This document shows positions 34,492 to 42,751 of a DNA stretch of 64,000 nt, piece after piece. Source of the stretch: Paenibacillus odorifer (GTDB lineage: Bacteria > Bacillota > Bacilli > Paenibacillales > Paenibacillaceae); contig NZ_CP009428.1 of NCBI RefSeq assembly GCF_000758725.1, positions 3,658,001 through 3,722,000 of the forward strand, read 5' to 3'. The notes under the pieces were generated by a model that was given only the letters and a program-made list of their open reading frames with translations, did no database searches and was not told where the DNA came from. The position numbers were made by a program, and so were the translations under genes. Within the stretch, counting starts at the first letter, position 1; every line of letters starts with the position of its first letter.

Positions 34492-35814
34492 ATGAAGGAA
34501 TCCGCTTCAAACACTTTACAAAAAAACATTGGCATGCCTCAGGCTATTGCCCTTTACATCGGGGCTGTGTTGGGTTCTGGGGTCTTAATTGTTCCTGGTT
34601 TGGCTGCAGAAATGGCGGGTCCCGCTTCATTACTGGCGTGGGGATTTATGTCGTTGCTGATTTTGCCGATGGCCTTATCAATGGGTCTGCTCTCTGCTAA
34701 ATTCCCTAACGCTGGAGGCGTGTCCCATTTTGTAACGCTTGCTTTTGGTCCAAAAGCTGGCTCACTGGTGGGATGGTTTTTTCTGATGTCCGTTCCGATA
34801 GGTGCACCTGTTGCTGCACTGACTGGAGCGGGTTATATGACAGCCGCTATGGGCTGGGACGAATCTGCGAGAATTACTATCGCCGCTATTATGCTGGTCA
34901 TTGGTCTGATTACGAACTGGATTGGCATGCAGGTCGCTGGAAAGGTACAGATAGCGGTAGTAATAGCGATTGTTGCTGTGCTGGTCTTCTCCTTTGCTAC
35001 TGCACTGCCCCGCATGGAAGTCGAACACTTCACTCCCTTTGTCCCACATGGATGGATGAGCATTGGCCAGGCTGCAGCAATCTTATTCTGGTGTTTTATT
35101 GGCTGGGAAGCTGTCTCACACCTATCTGAGGAGTTCAAGGACCCACAGCGTGCCGCCGTTAAAGGGGTCACCATCGCCGCTATTATAGTAGGGATTCTAT
35201 ATTTTCTCTCCGCACTAGCAACTGTTGGTACACAAAGCTACCTCAAAGGTGGAGCAAGCACATCACTCGTCTGGATTATTAGTCAGCCTCTTGGGCGCTG
35301 GGGAGGATTTATCGCCGGACTTACCGGTCTGTTCATCTGTACAGCCACAATTATTGCCTATGCAGGAGCTGCCTCACGTGTGGCTTATGCTTTATCGCGC
35401 CAAGGCTCCGCACCGAAATGGATGGGTAAAATATCCAAACTATACCATACCCCTATCGGTGGCATAGCTTTTCTTCTGCTCTGTTTTGTATCGGTGATGA
35501 CACTGTATGGCAGCGGATCCATCTCCATCACCACTCTGATTCAGTTTCCGAATGCTACTTTTATCCTGACTTATATCGGAGGGTGTGCCGCAGGGATACG
35601 CCTGCTCAAAGGAAGTCGCTTAGGTGTGACGATAAGCTGGATTTCTTTTTTAGCAACAGCTGCTGTGTTTCCTTTTACGGGTTGGGCGATAGGCTATCCG
35701 CTGCTCATCACTTTGGTGTTCGTTTGGATTATCCGTAATAAAAGTAAACAGAGGATAAGTGTCACTGAGGAAATTAGTCGTGGAATGCATGAGAAACAAC
35801 AAAAGGTGTTGTAA
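34492..35814 (+). CDS. APC-family amino acid exporter (YjeH-like)
   Basis: 440 residues, 12 membrane helices. The N-terminus (IGMPQAIALYIGAVLGSGVL, then VPGLAAEMAGPASLLAWGF) resembles E. coli YjeH, an exporter of methionine and branched-chain amino acids. WCFIGWEAVSHLSEEFKDPQ corresponds to the APC helix 6-7 region. AGGAAAGCAGG precedes the ATG. The LysR gene next door suggests substrate induction. Confidence 0.87.
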   Translation: MKESASNTLQKNIGMPQAIALYIGAVLGSGVLIVPGLAAEMAGPASLLAWGFMSLLILPMALSMGLLSAKFPNAGGVSHFVTLAFGPKAGSLVGWFFLMSVPIGAPVAALTGAGYMTAAMGWDESARITIAAIMLVIGLITNWIGMQVAGKVQIAVVIAIVAVLVFSFATALPRMEVEHFTPFVPHGWMSIGQAAAILFWCFIGWEAVSHLSEEFKDPQRAAVKGVTIAAIIVGILYFLSALATVGTQSYLKGGASTSLVWIISQPLGRWGGFIAGLTGLFICTATIIAYAGAASRVAYALSRQGSAPKWMGKISKLYHTPIGGIAFLLLCFVSVMTLYGSGSISITTLIQFPNATFILTYIGGCAAGIRLLKGSRLGVTISWISFLATAAVFPFTGWAIGYPLLITLVFVWIIRNKSKQRISVTEEISRGMHEKQQKVL

Positions 35815-35839
35815 GGCTCTAACTGCGTTTGAACCTCTC

Positions 35840-35930
35840 CCAAAGGAATAGTTACACTGGTGTCCGAAACCGTGCTCAATAGGCGATAAATGTGCAAATA
35901 GTGTCAAATCTCTAACTAGTCGTAAACTGG
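35840..35930. repeat. Interspersed intergenic repeat, copy B
   Basis: The block starting AATAGTTACACTGGTGTCCG at 35848 matches copy A at 26184 in the same orientation over roughly 60 bp. It lies between the exporter and esterase genes and carries no gene. Confidence 0.55.
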
Positions 35931-36012
35931 CATTCGTTTCAGCAGCTGCTTAGATGGTTATGGAATGAAGAGGGTATACTAGACTATGACCAGTCAAAGG
36001 AGACGATAAATC

Positions 36013-36969
36013 ATGCCAAACAAAACTAAGATCATTCTTGAGCCAGCAGCTCAAAAATTTGCCGATGATAATGCGAAACCTCCCTTTCTACCTGACCTTG
36101 GGCCAGAAAAAGGTCGTGAAACGGTAGATAGCGTACAATCCAGTGAGATATATAAACCTGAAGTTGATATTGAAGATCTAATGGTGCCAGGTGGACCTAA
36201 CGGTGATGTTTCCATAAGAATCGTTCGCCCCCCAAGCTCCTCATCAGCGTCGCTGCCTGTTATCCTGTACATTCATGGTGCAGGTTGGGTGTTTGGGAAT
36301 GCTCATACCCATGATCGCCTGATTCGTGAACTAGCTGTCGGAGCGGAGGCCGCTATTGTTTTCCCAAATTATAGCCTCTCCCCAGAAGCTAAATATCCAA
36401 CAGCTATTGAAGAAATCTATGCTGTACTCCAGTGGACAGCTGAAAAAGGAAGCGAGCACGGATTAGATACTAGCAAGCTTTCTATAGCCGGAGACAGCGT
36501 CGGTGGGAATATGGCAGCTGCTATTACTCTCATGGCGAAAGAACGGAGTGGACCGAAGATAGCGAAACAACTACTATTCTATCCGGTAACGGATGCCTCG
36601 TTTGATACTGAATCCTATCATGAGTTCGCCGAAGGTTATTTCTTGCAGCGGGACGGCATGAAATGGTTCTGGGATCAGTATACCACTGACCCTGAGGAAC
36701 GAAATCAAATCACTGCCTCTCCTCTTCGGGCTAACCTAGAGCAGCTACGGGATTTACCAGATGCACTGGTTATTACTGGTGAAGCAGATGTGCTACGGGA
36801 TGAAGGTGAAGCTTATGCCGCCAAATTGCGGGAAGCTGGCGTGAATGTTACGGCTGTCCGCTTCCAAGGCATCATTCATGATTTTGTCATGCTGAATCCT
36901 TTAGCCGAGACTCATGCTAAAAAAGGAGCTATCAAGTTAGCGACTACATGGCTTCGTGAAGGTTTCTAA
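36013..36969 (+). CDS. Alpha/beta hydrolase, hormone-sensitive-lipase type (esterase family IV)
   Basis: 318 residues. The oxyanion motif is HGAGWVFG (HGGGW in most members), the nucleophile Ser is in IAGDSVGGNMA near residue 160, the acid is in GEADVLRDEGEAYA and the His in FQGIIHDFVMLN. It hydrolyses short-chain esters; the natural substrate is unknown. No signal peptide. AAAGGAGACG precedes the ATG. A dif-like palindrome follows downstream. Confidence 0.92.
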   Translation: MPNKTKIILEPAAQKFADDNAKPPFLPDLGPEKGRETVDSVQSSEIYKPEVDIEDLMVPGGPNGDVSIRIVRPPSSSSASLPVILYIHGAGWVFGNAHTHDRLIRELAVGAEAAIVFPNYSLSPEAKYPTAIEEIYAVLQWTAEKGSEHGLDTSKLSIAGDSVGGNMAAAITLMAKERSGPKIAKQLLFYPVTDASFDTESYHEFAEGYFLQRDGMKWFWDQYTTDPEERNQITASPLRANLEQLRDLPDALVITGEADVLRDEGEAYAAKLREAGVNVTAVRFQGIIHDFVMLNPLAETHAKKGAIKLATTWLREGF

Positions 36970-37050
36970 ACAAATCAACTGTTGACATATTCTTTTACTA
37001 GGCGAATTGGTTCTCACAAGAATTTTGTGCGAAACTGATTCGTCTTTTCT

Positions 37051-37078
37051 TGTTAACATAATATTTATTATGTTAACA
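37051..37078. other. Dif-like palindrome 1 (XerD-type arms, 11-6-11)
   Basis: Arms TGTTAACATAA and TTATGTTAACA flank the 6-bp spacer TATTTA; the perfect palindrome extends to 37049-37080. The right arm matches the XerD half of bacterial dif sites (TTATGTTAAAT in E. coli, TTATGTAAACT in B. subtilis). It lies between the esterase and propeller genes. Confidence 0.7.
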
Positions 37079-37157
37079 AGTGTATTTTTACAATTGAGAA
37101 ACAAATATCCATTCTCTGCGTCAATATATTATAAATGATCTATAAGGAGCTAAAATC

Positions 37158-38471
37158 GTGAAATATGTACCGTTTATCCTAAAGACCGTTATATCTTCCT
37201 CCTTGCTCGTATCTGGAGCTGGTGTATATTTGCCTGGTGCTCAAGCAGCAGTAACAACCCCTGCCTCCTCTTCAACAACCGTCGACTCTATCACCACAAT
37301 TAAACCCTTATGGCACGACAAGGCAGATGGTCAAGGGATTTATAGCCAACAGGCCCCTACTGCAAATGGATTATTCTATTATTCATCAGGCGGGACACTA
37401 AAGGCCGCCGATCTCAGTACAGGCAAAGTTAAATGGTCCTACAAAAACGGAACAAATCCTGAGATTATAACGAATAACTCGGTTTTCTTTATCACTTATG
37501 AGGGTTATCTTGTAAAAGTTAATGCCCAAACGGGGAAATTGCTTTGGAAGGTTAAGGCTGCCAAAGATCCGATTGAAATCGGTGCTTTCGCGGAGTTAGT
37601 TAACGGAGTGTTGTACTTCCGGAACGAGCATGGTGGAATTGCAGCTTATCACCCGGTTACTGGCAAAAAAATCTGGGAGAATAAAGACATCCCTATGTAT
37701 GTAGGAAGTATCGACGGCCTATATAACGGGGTATTGGTAGTATCCAGTACTGTTGATAATAGGCGTACACAGTTTTTCGGGCTCGATCCGGCTACAGGCA
37801 AGAGGTTATGGAGAATTCAGGGATTTTATAGCTTTGTTGCTTACCGGGATGGTGAATTATTACTCCGCGAACAAGCAAATGCTGCAAATAATGCCTCTAA
37901 CGAGCCTCTTAAAGGCTATCAGTTGACCTTGGTACATGTTGATGTTAAAACTGGAAAAGCGAAGACCAAAAAGAACTATAAACCGCTCGAAGATGTCAGT
38001 AGACTCGGTAATTATTTCACATCACTTCAAGGCTCGTATCTATATACAGTCGATGGAGGTTTAGACCAATGGGGGGGTCATCCCCTATACCGCTTTACCT
38101 TAGGTCAAGAAACAGCGAGTGAACCCAAAAGTTATGAGGAGTACGGAAATTGGGTGGCTGGTCCAGTAAATAACATGGCTTTTTTCCAAAAGGATGCACA
38201 GATCACTGCCGTTCAAATGAACGATAATCGCATTATAAGCTTCAACGGGCCGGACAGTCCTGCGTTAAGCATTCAATCTATGGGTAAGGGGCTATACGCC
38301 GGCTATGAGAACGGATATTTCCTTATCATAAATGCAGAAACAGGAAAAGCGCTTGGCAAAGTAAAAACTGGAGCACAACAATACGGCAAACTATTCAGTG
38401 CGAATGGTATTCTCTACATCCAGACGGAGCACAATATATTCGCGATTTCTCTGCCAAAAGAATTAAAATAG
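37158..38471 (+). CDS. Exported PQQ-type beta-propeller repeat protein
   Basis: 437 residues. The signal peptide (MKYVPFILKTVISSSLLVSG..., predicted cleavage after AQAA near residue 32) is followed by PQQ/quinoprotein-like blades: LKAADLSTGKVKWSYKNGT, LVKVNAQTGKLLWKVKAAKD, IAAYHPVTGKKIWENKD, FGLDPATGKRLWRIQG, FLIINAETGKALGKVKTG. There is no sign of dehydrogenase catalytic residues, so it is probably a structural or binding propeller outside the cell. The start codon is GTG after AAGGAG. Convergent with the gerP cluster, with 6 bp between stops. Confidence 0.88.
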   Translation: MKYVPFILKTVISSSLLVSGAGVYLPGAQAAVTTPASSSTTVDSITTIKPLWHDKADGQGIYSQQAPTANGLFYYSSGGTLKAADLSTGKVKWSYKNGTNPEIITNNSVFFITYEGYLVKVNAQTGKLLWKVKAAKDPIEIGAFAELVNGVLYFRNEHGGIAAYHPVTGKKIWENKDIPMYVGSIDGLYNGVLVVSSTVDNRRTQFFGLDPATGKRLWRIQGFYSFVAYRDGELLLREQANAANNASNEPLKGYQLTLVHVDVKTGKAKTKKNYKPLEDVSRLGNYFTSLQGSYLYTVDGGLDQWGGHPLYRFTLGQETASEPKSYEEYGNWVAGPVNNMAFFQKDAQITAVQMNDNRIISFNGPDSPALSIQSMGKGLYAGYENGYFLIINAETGKALGKVKTGAQQYGKLFSANGILYIQTEHNIFAISLPKELK

Positions 38472-38477
38472 TTGTTG

Positions 38478-38861
38478 TTACTCCTTATCTTTCGCAGCCA
38501 CTTCTCGTTTAAACTCAATGGTTCGACTCTCCAGATGAACTGACCCGCTGTTTCCAATCTGGAAGGTCGTGCCAGACCCAATCGACAGAATTTTGATATA
38601 TTGTATATTAATTGTTGATTCCGCGGAATCCTTTAATATCACAAATTCATCCACTTCATTCCCTTGGTTTGTCCATACAGGGATAGGAATGTCTATGAGT
38701 GTAGTATCTTTCGTGCGATTATTAATCTCCTTTATGTTAAAAAGGTAATTCTCCTTGCTTCCCAGGAATTTAGATTGAACCCGGCCTACAGATCCACATA
38801 TAAATATAGAACTGTCAGACAGATTGTTGATATAGACATCTTGTATGCGTGAGGTGTGCAT
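38478..38861 (-). CDS. gerPE: Spore germination protein GerPE
   Basis: 127 residues. Opening (TSRIQDVYINNLSDSSIFICG), a central GSGTTFQIGNSGSVHLESRT block and length fit GerPE. The GerP proteins help germinants cross the coat to reach inner receptors. Last gene of the cluster; its ATG is 3 bp after the gerPD stop. Confidence 0.88.
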   Translation of the reverse strand: MHTSRIQDVYINNLSDSSIFICGSVGRVQSKFLGSKENYLFNIKEINNRTKDTTLIDIPIPVWTNQGNEVDEFVILKDSAESTINIQYIKILSIGSGTTFQIGNSGSVHLESRTIEFKREVAAKDKE

Positions 38862-38864
38862 AGG

Positions 38865-39041
38865 TTAACTGCCTTTTTTGACTTGATCTGGAGCGCTCTG
38901 AGTATATTCTATTACGCTGTCAAACGCCGAGGAGCAATGAATGGATTGAGTATCCCCTACTAAAAATACTGATGAACCCGAGATCGAAACGACTTTCACT
39001 GCATTGACACTAATATCTCTATTGATCACCGTTATCTTCAT
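38865..39041 (-). CDS. gerPD: Spore germination protein GerPD
   Basis: 58 residues, found by reading the gap between gerPC and gerPE. The protein (MKITVINRDISVNAVKVVSI..., then SGSSVFLVGDTQSIHCSSAFD) has the GerPD size and pattern, including the GSSVFLVGD-type segment that all small GerP proteins share. It overlaps the gerPC 3' end by 23 bp, so translation is coupled. Confidence 0.9.
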   Translation of the reverse strand: MKITVINRDISVNAVKVVSISGSSVFLVGDTQSIHCSSAFDSVIEYTQSAPDQVKKGS

Positions 39042-39633
39042 TCGTCTCCCGCCTTCCGGTTATATTTATTTCCAAATGCCGCTCTACTGCCATAACGATA
39101 TCTCGTTTGATTTGCTCTACAATAGAAGCGCATTCCTCATCAGTGTATCCACGCCCTTCTTCTGTGGCTGGGAGTTGGCTTACATACTCGTTAATCCGTC
39201 CATCCATCTGATTCAGCAGATCCTGAGTCACCATTTGGATATATTGCTCATCAATGCTTAAATTCTTCTCTTTTTCTAAACGTGAAAATTGCGAGGGAAC
39301 CTCTTCTTGCACATACTTCAGAATCTGTGGGCGAATCTGATCCGATAAGGCAGTTGTACCTACCTCCTGCTCTCCAATAGGTTTACCGTTGATCATCGCT
39401 TCATCCAGATTGTTCCCCTCATTCGGTGTAATGCCTATATTTAAAGTGCCTTCCAGCTTTTCGATTTTTAATTGTTCAAAATGATAATTGATAGGTCCTA
39501 TACTTGCAGATTTATTGTTCTTTATGCTGTCTACATCGCCTTGCAAATCTCGAAGTTGCTTCTCTAGCTGTTGAATCTTCTCCGCTTGCAATCTTAGTGT
39601 ATTAAAAACCTGCTGAGCGTAATACGGATGCAT
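39019..39633 (-). CDS. gerPC: Spore germination protein GerPC
   Basis: 204 residues, the largest GerP protein. An N-terminal coiled coil (about residues 14-36, LQAEKIQQLEKQLRDLQGDV) is followed by the INYHFEQLKIEKLEGTLNIG segment typical of GerPC, then a charged helical C-terminus. It is thought to act in assembly of the GerP complex in the spore coat. AGGAGGGGG precedes the ATG. Confidence 0.92.
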   Translation of the reverse strand: MHPYYAQQVFNTLRLQAEKIQQLEKQLRDLQGDVDSIKNNKSASIGPINYHFEQLKIEKLEGTLNIGITPNEGNNLDEAMINGKPIGEQEVGTTALSDQIRPQILKYVQEEVPSQFSRLEKEKNLSIDEQYIQMVTQDLLNQMDGRINEYVSQLPATEEGRGYTDEECASIVEQIKRDIVMAVERHLEINITGRRETNEDNGDQ

Positions 39634-39675
39634 ACAACCCCCTCCTATGGTTTATTGTATGCGGGGACAAAGAGC

Positions 39676-39903
39676 CTAATTCAGTTGTGCATATAGTTCT
39701 GCCGCTGGCGGCAAGGACACAAGGGGTGAATCCATTTTTTCCGCTGGAGGTGTTGAAGGCGATGATGGTGCTCCAGAGGTCTCATAATTATGAGACAAAG
39801 AATTGATACGTCCCGATGTACCAATCTGAAGTACCGAGGAATTAGAGATAGTGCCGATTTTTAGATTATAGATCGATATGCATTGATATACCGTAATGTT
39901 CAT
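39676..39903 (-). CDS. gerPB: Spore germination protein GerPB
   Basis: 75 residues. MNITVYQCISIYNLKIGTIS and SSVLQIGTSGRINSLSHNYE are the GerPB pattern, followed by a Pro/Ser-rich tail. AAGGGTGGGG precedes the ATG. 13 bp after the first cluster gene. Confidence 0.9.
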   Translation of the reverse strand: MNITVYQCISIYNLKIGTISNSSVLQIGTSGRINSLSHNYETSGAPSSPSTPPAEKMDSPLVSLPPAAELYAQLN

Positions 39904-39916
39904 TTAAACCCCACCC

Positions 39917-40141
39917 TTAAGGAGGTGATACTTGATCCACCACATCTGAATCCATCGTATTTGTACTGCTGGCCGCATTATTCGTTATATTCGTACCTAT
40001 GGAGTCACCTATGGAGAAGGAGTTGGCACCGGCATAAATTTTAGAGTTGCTGCTCAGGATAACGGATGCCGTATTTCCTACTAAGACTGTGGAGCTGGGG
40101 CCTACGCTATTGATTTTAATATTGCCGATGATTGAAACCAC
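39917..40141 (-). CDS. gerPA: Spore germination protein, GerPA/GerPF type
   Basis: 74 residues. IIGNIKINSVGPSSTVLVGN, an AGANSFSIGDSIG segment and the ending MDSDVVDQ are shared by GerPA and GerPF. Its first position suggests gerPA, but the TMDSDVVDQ tail resembles GerPF, and no sixth gene follows gerPE. The cluster therefore has five genes, with one of this pair absent here. The start is GTG 40141 (9 nt after GGAGG); TTG 40144 is also possible. A sigma-K-type promoter lies 31-59 nt upstream. Confidence 0.88.
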   Translation of the reverse strand: MVSIIGNIKINSVGPSSTVLVGNTASVILSSNSKIYAGANSFSIGDSIGTNITNNAASSTNTMDSDVVDQVSPP

Positions 40142-40171
40142 CAAACCACTCCTCCTTTCGGAATGATAAGC

Positions 40172-40200
40172 TATTCTATGTAGATATTCGCCCAGATGTC
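40172..40200 (-). promoter_or_regulatory. Sigma-K promoter of the gerP operon
   Basis: Minus-strand GACA, 16-bp spacer, CATAGAATA: a full match to the -10 CATANNNTA and three of four positions of the -35 mACm. The gerP operon is sigma-K dependent in Bacillus. Confidence 0.8.
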
Positions 40201-40228
40201 ACTGAATAAGTCAAACGCCCATACAATG
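40200..40228 (+). promoter_or_regulatory. Candidate sigma-K promoter of the GerT-like gene
   Basis: Plus-strand CACT, 16-bp spacer, CATACAATG (one mismatch to CATANNNTA; the first eight bases also fit a sigma-E -10). It abuts the gerP promoter head to head, and implies a transcript starting near 40236, just ahead of AGGAGG at 40241. Confidence 0.6.
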
Positions 40229-40255
40229 GATAAAAACCGTAGGAGGCGCAGAGCT

Positions 40256-40714
40256 ATGAGTCCCAATAAGACGAACCCTTTAGATTGGATGAATGAAGAT
40301 CCTTTTTTTAAGAAAAAGTTATCCTTGAAAGCTCTTGAAGAGCAGTGGAAGTTGGATCCTAACCAAATTGACGGGTATGTCGAAAAAGTCATCCGAGAAG
40401 CAACTGCAGCGACCTCCTCTTCATTTATGAACGAAACCTCAAGTTTAAGCTTTGAGCATATCGACACTCATAATCATCTGATTACCAAAATTCGTATTCC
40501 GAGCGGAATCCACCCCGAAAGTATATGGGCACAAATCAATCGCACACAAATTAAATTAACAGGTTTAGGAAAAGATCATAGCGAGATTATTCAGCTGCCA
40601 GTTCCCGTCATTCCAGATCAGAGCAGAGGCACTTATAAGCAAGGTTCCCTGCAATTCAGAATGGCTAAAATGTCAGCGGGAAGATTCAAAGATATCGACA
40701 TCCGTTATTTATAA
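40256..40714 (+). CDS. Hsp20/alpha-crystallin-fold spore protein (GerT-like)
   Basis: 152 residues. The C-terminal part (about residue 60 onward: SSLSFEHIDTHNHLITKIRI, INRTQIKLTGLGKDHSEIIQ, LPVPVIPDQSRGTYKQGSLQ) is a divergent small-heat-shock/CS-like beta sandwich, as in the spore coat proteins CotM and GerT. The N-terminus is charged. The start 40256 is chosen over 40196 because AGGAGG lies 9 nt before it and the predicted transcript starts downstream of the earlier ATG. Divergence from gerP with facing sigma-K promoters supports a coat role in germination. Confidence 0.72.
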   Translation: MSPNKTNPLDWMNEDPFFKKKLSLKALEEQWKLDPNQIDGYVEKVIREATAATSSSFMNETSSLSFEHIDTHNHLITKIRIPSGIHPESIWAQINRTQIKLTGLGKDHSEIIQLPVPVIPDQSRGTYKQGSLQFRMAKMSAGRFKDIDIRYL

Positions 40715-40786
40715 AATATCCCTTTAAAATCCACCTGTTTTACTCGTCCAAGTGCCCCATTCCCCCTAAAAAAACGCCTTAAAATC

Positions 40787-40822
40787 AAAACAGCGTATAA
40801 TTTAAGTTATACGCTGTTTTTT
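40787..40822 (+). terminator. Terminator after the GerT-like gene
   Basis: Perfect 14-bp stem AAAACAGCGTATAA with complement, 6-nt loop TTTAAG, ending in a T run. Confidence 0.9.
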
Positions 40823-40933
40823 AAAGGTGTTTTTGGCCCTTTTTCATCCGATTTTCTATTCTTTTCGCTCTTCGAACTTTAAGTTCCTCTTGGTCATAAG
40901 ATGGAGTATCCAGAGTAAAGGTGGGGTCAAATC

Positions 40934-41101
40934 ATGTCTAAAAACAAACGCGGCAAAGCACTTTGGCGCATTCCATCCCGGGCTAGAGGAACATGTCCGA
41001 TCTGTGGCAGCACACGTATTAAGCTGTTGTACTTCGGGAAAGGCATTTCAGGTGAAAAACTTAACGTATGTAAGAAATGTGATGGAAAGCAAAAGGCATG
41101 A
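40934..41101 (+). CDS. Zinc-ribbon mini-protein (55 residues)
   Basis: A short gene (MSKNKRGKALWRIPSRARGT...) with CPICG at residue 21 and CKKCD at residue 46, the two halves of a four-Cys zinc ribbon, and a very basic composition. This suggests RNA or DNA binding, or a ribosome-associated role. GGTGGGG lies 7 nt before the ATG. A longer reading in another frame (40827-41111) is judged spurious. It is a lone gene between the spore cluster and the accessory region. Confidence 0.75.
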   Translation: MSKNKRGKALWRIPSRARGTCPICGSTRIKLLYFGKGISGEKLNVCKKCDGKQKA

Positions 41102-41220
41102 AAGCATTTAGCAGTTGATTCACAGAGCGGATTACCAAATAAAGTGCGACCTTAACTTCGAACCTAGGCTCGACAAAAAAGCTATCGTACTTGCTTGGTA
41201 ATCCTTCACTCCAATAAATT

Positions 41221-42126
41221 TTATAGCTCAATCCGATATCGTCTTTCCTCATTCGTTAGAATAAATCCCACTGATTCATATAGCCGTAATGCAGAATCAT
41301 TTTCCGTAAGCACCATCAGGCATGCCTCTTCCAGTCCGTGGGTTCTAAAATAGTTCAATGCTTGAAAAAGCATGTACTTAGCAATTCCGGATCTTCTCCA
41401 TGGTTCAAGTACAAATACATTTTCGATATAGCCGCCCTTCTCTTCCTGCCAGACCATTAAGCTACCCGCAACCTTCTCCCCTTCTCGAACAACAAGTGAT
41501 GTCCAGAGCGGATTTTGTTTGAATTCAGCTAACCGTTCTTTCCCTAGCGGAGTTTCCGGCCAAATCTCAGCTTCTAATTCCAAATAATGCTCGTCTTCTT
41601 CAGGCGTCTCCATATTCCAAGTTGCAAATTCAAGTTCCTTAGCCAGAGTGGGTTCGGACAAACCATCACTTAGATTGTGTTTCATCTTAAATAAGCTATT
41701 ATAATGAGAGAAGCTCTTCACTTTTTCGAAAAATTGAGTATTCAAGACCTCTGCCGAATCGTTCCCTACACATAGAGTGGCTTTATACTCCTTCGATAAC
41801 GTTTCTTTTAATTCAAGTGCTCTTAATAAGAGTGACTGATACACTTTTTCTAATAAATCAAAATCACTTTCACGTTCTGGTATTGTTTTTAAGTTCAGGT
41901 AGATCGAATGTCTGCTATCCTTGGAACGGCCGGGCGGCACAATATTAATGATGCTCACTTGGCCTTTGGCCACCATTTTACCGTCCTCGAAAGCGCAATA
42001 TACATTTTCCCAATTTTCCTCATTACCAACCCACCAAAAAACAACATTCCCCTTTGTAGATACCGAGTTATAAAGTTCCCCAAGTAATGGCATGTCACCT
42101 TGTTCAAAATGACGAATAGTAGTCAA
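41221..42126 (-). CDS. GNAT N-acetyltransferase
   Basis: About 301 residues with an N-terminal degenerate half and a C-terminal GNAT domain. The acetyl-CoA loop reads VFVLEPWRRSGIAKYMLFQA near residue 235 and is followed by LTENDSALRLYESVGF. The start is TTG 42126 (LTTIRHFEQGD), because AAAGGGG lies 7 nt before it and the fold begins there; a reading to 42186 has no ribosome site. The substrate is unknown. Confidence 0.85.
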   Translation of the reverse strand: MTTIRHFEQGDMPLLGELYNSVSTKGNVVFWWVGNEENWENVYCAFEDGKMVAKGQVSIINIVPPGRSKDSRHSIYLNLKTIPERESDFDLLEKVYQSLLLRALELKETLSKEYKATLCVGNDSAEVLNTQFFEKVKSFSHYNSLFKMKHNLSDGLSEPTLAKELEFATWNMETPEEDEHYLELEAEIWPETPLGKERLAEFKQNPLWTSLVVREGEKVAGSLMVWQEEKGGYIENVFVLEPWRRSGIAKYMLFQALNYFRTHGLEEACLMVLTENDSALRLYESVGFILTNEERRYRIEL

Positions 42127-42279
42127 TGCAAAACCCCTTTTCAAATCATTAATATGGAATATATTTATAATAACATGCATGTCCACGCTACATTTGGTAA
42201 TTAATTGTTATAAATAACTTCTCCTTGATGTAACATTTTTTAAGTAAACCCTGTCTTACTTATATAGGGGGACTAAAAG

Positions 42280-42672
42280 ATGAGAAAACGATTTTTTATA
42301 GGGATTACGATATTTCTGATTGCTTGTGGAGTTGTTCTTGGCGTAGGGACGATATCAAATCTTCTGAGTCCGTTTAAAAGCTTCTCAGTCATCGTAGATA
42401 ATCAATCTGATGTTGATATTAGCTCTATCGAAGTAGGATTAATTCGTGCGGATTCAAAGAAATCGTATACAAGTCCAATAAAAGCAGGACAAAAGAAAAA
42501 ATTCACACCAAAATTGAGTCTAAATGGTGAAGGTGCTATATATCTTCGATACACCAACTCTAACGGACAGTCTAAAGAACAAACCGTGTGCGGTTATACC
42601 GAATATTTATCAGGTCATTCCAAAGTCACGATTACTAATGAACGCACAACCGTTATTCAGCAATGTAATTAA
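42280..42672 (+). CDS. Membrane-anchored protein of unknown function
   Basis: 130 residues. A hydrophobic N-terminal segment (residues 5-27, RFFIGITIFLIACGVVLGVG) acts as signal anchor. The remainder (FSVIVDNQSDVDISSIEVGL ... GAIYLRYTNSNGQSKEQTVC) looks like an extracellular beta sandwich with two Cys (near residues 103 and 129) that could form a disulfide. TAGGGGGAC precedes the ATG. Family not recognised. Confidence 0.72.
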   Translation: MRKRFFIGITIFLIACGVVLGVGTISNLLSPFKSFSVIVDNQSDVDISSIEVGLIRADSKKSYTSPIKAGQKKKFTPKLSLNGEGAIYLRYTNSNGQSKEQTVCGYTEYLSGHSKVTITNERTTVIQQCN

Positions 42673-42751
42673 ATCCAATCTTCCAAAAAGAGGACGTAAA
42701 CCCTTTCAGGTTCACTTCCTCTTTTCAGTTATGTACTTTTAGATTCGACTC

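Noticed and set aside
37049..37080. Palindrome interpreted as a transcription terminator
   Set aside because: The stem is AT-rich with no T run, and three similar sites elsewhere share sequence rather than only hairpin shape.
40827..41111. 94-codon open frame on the plus strand
   Set aside because: It lacks a ribosome site and overlaps the better-supported zinc-ribbon gene in another frame.
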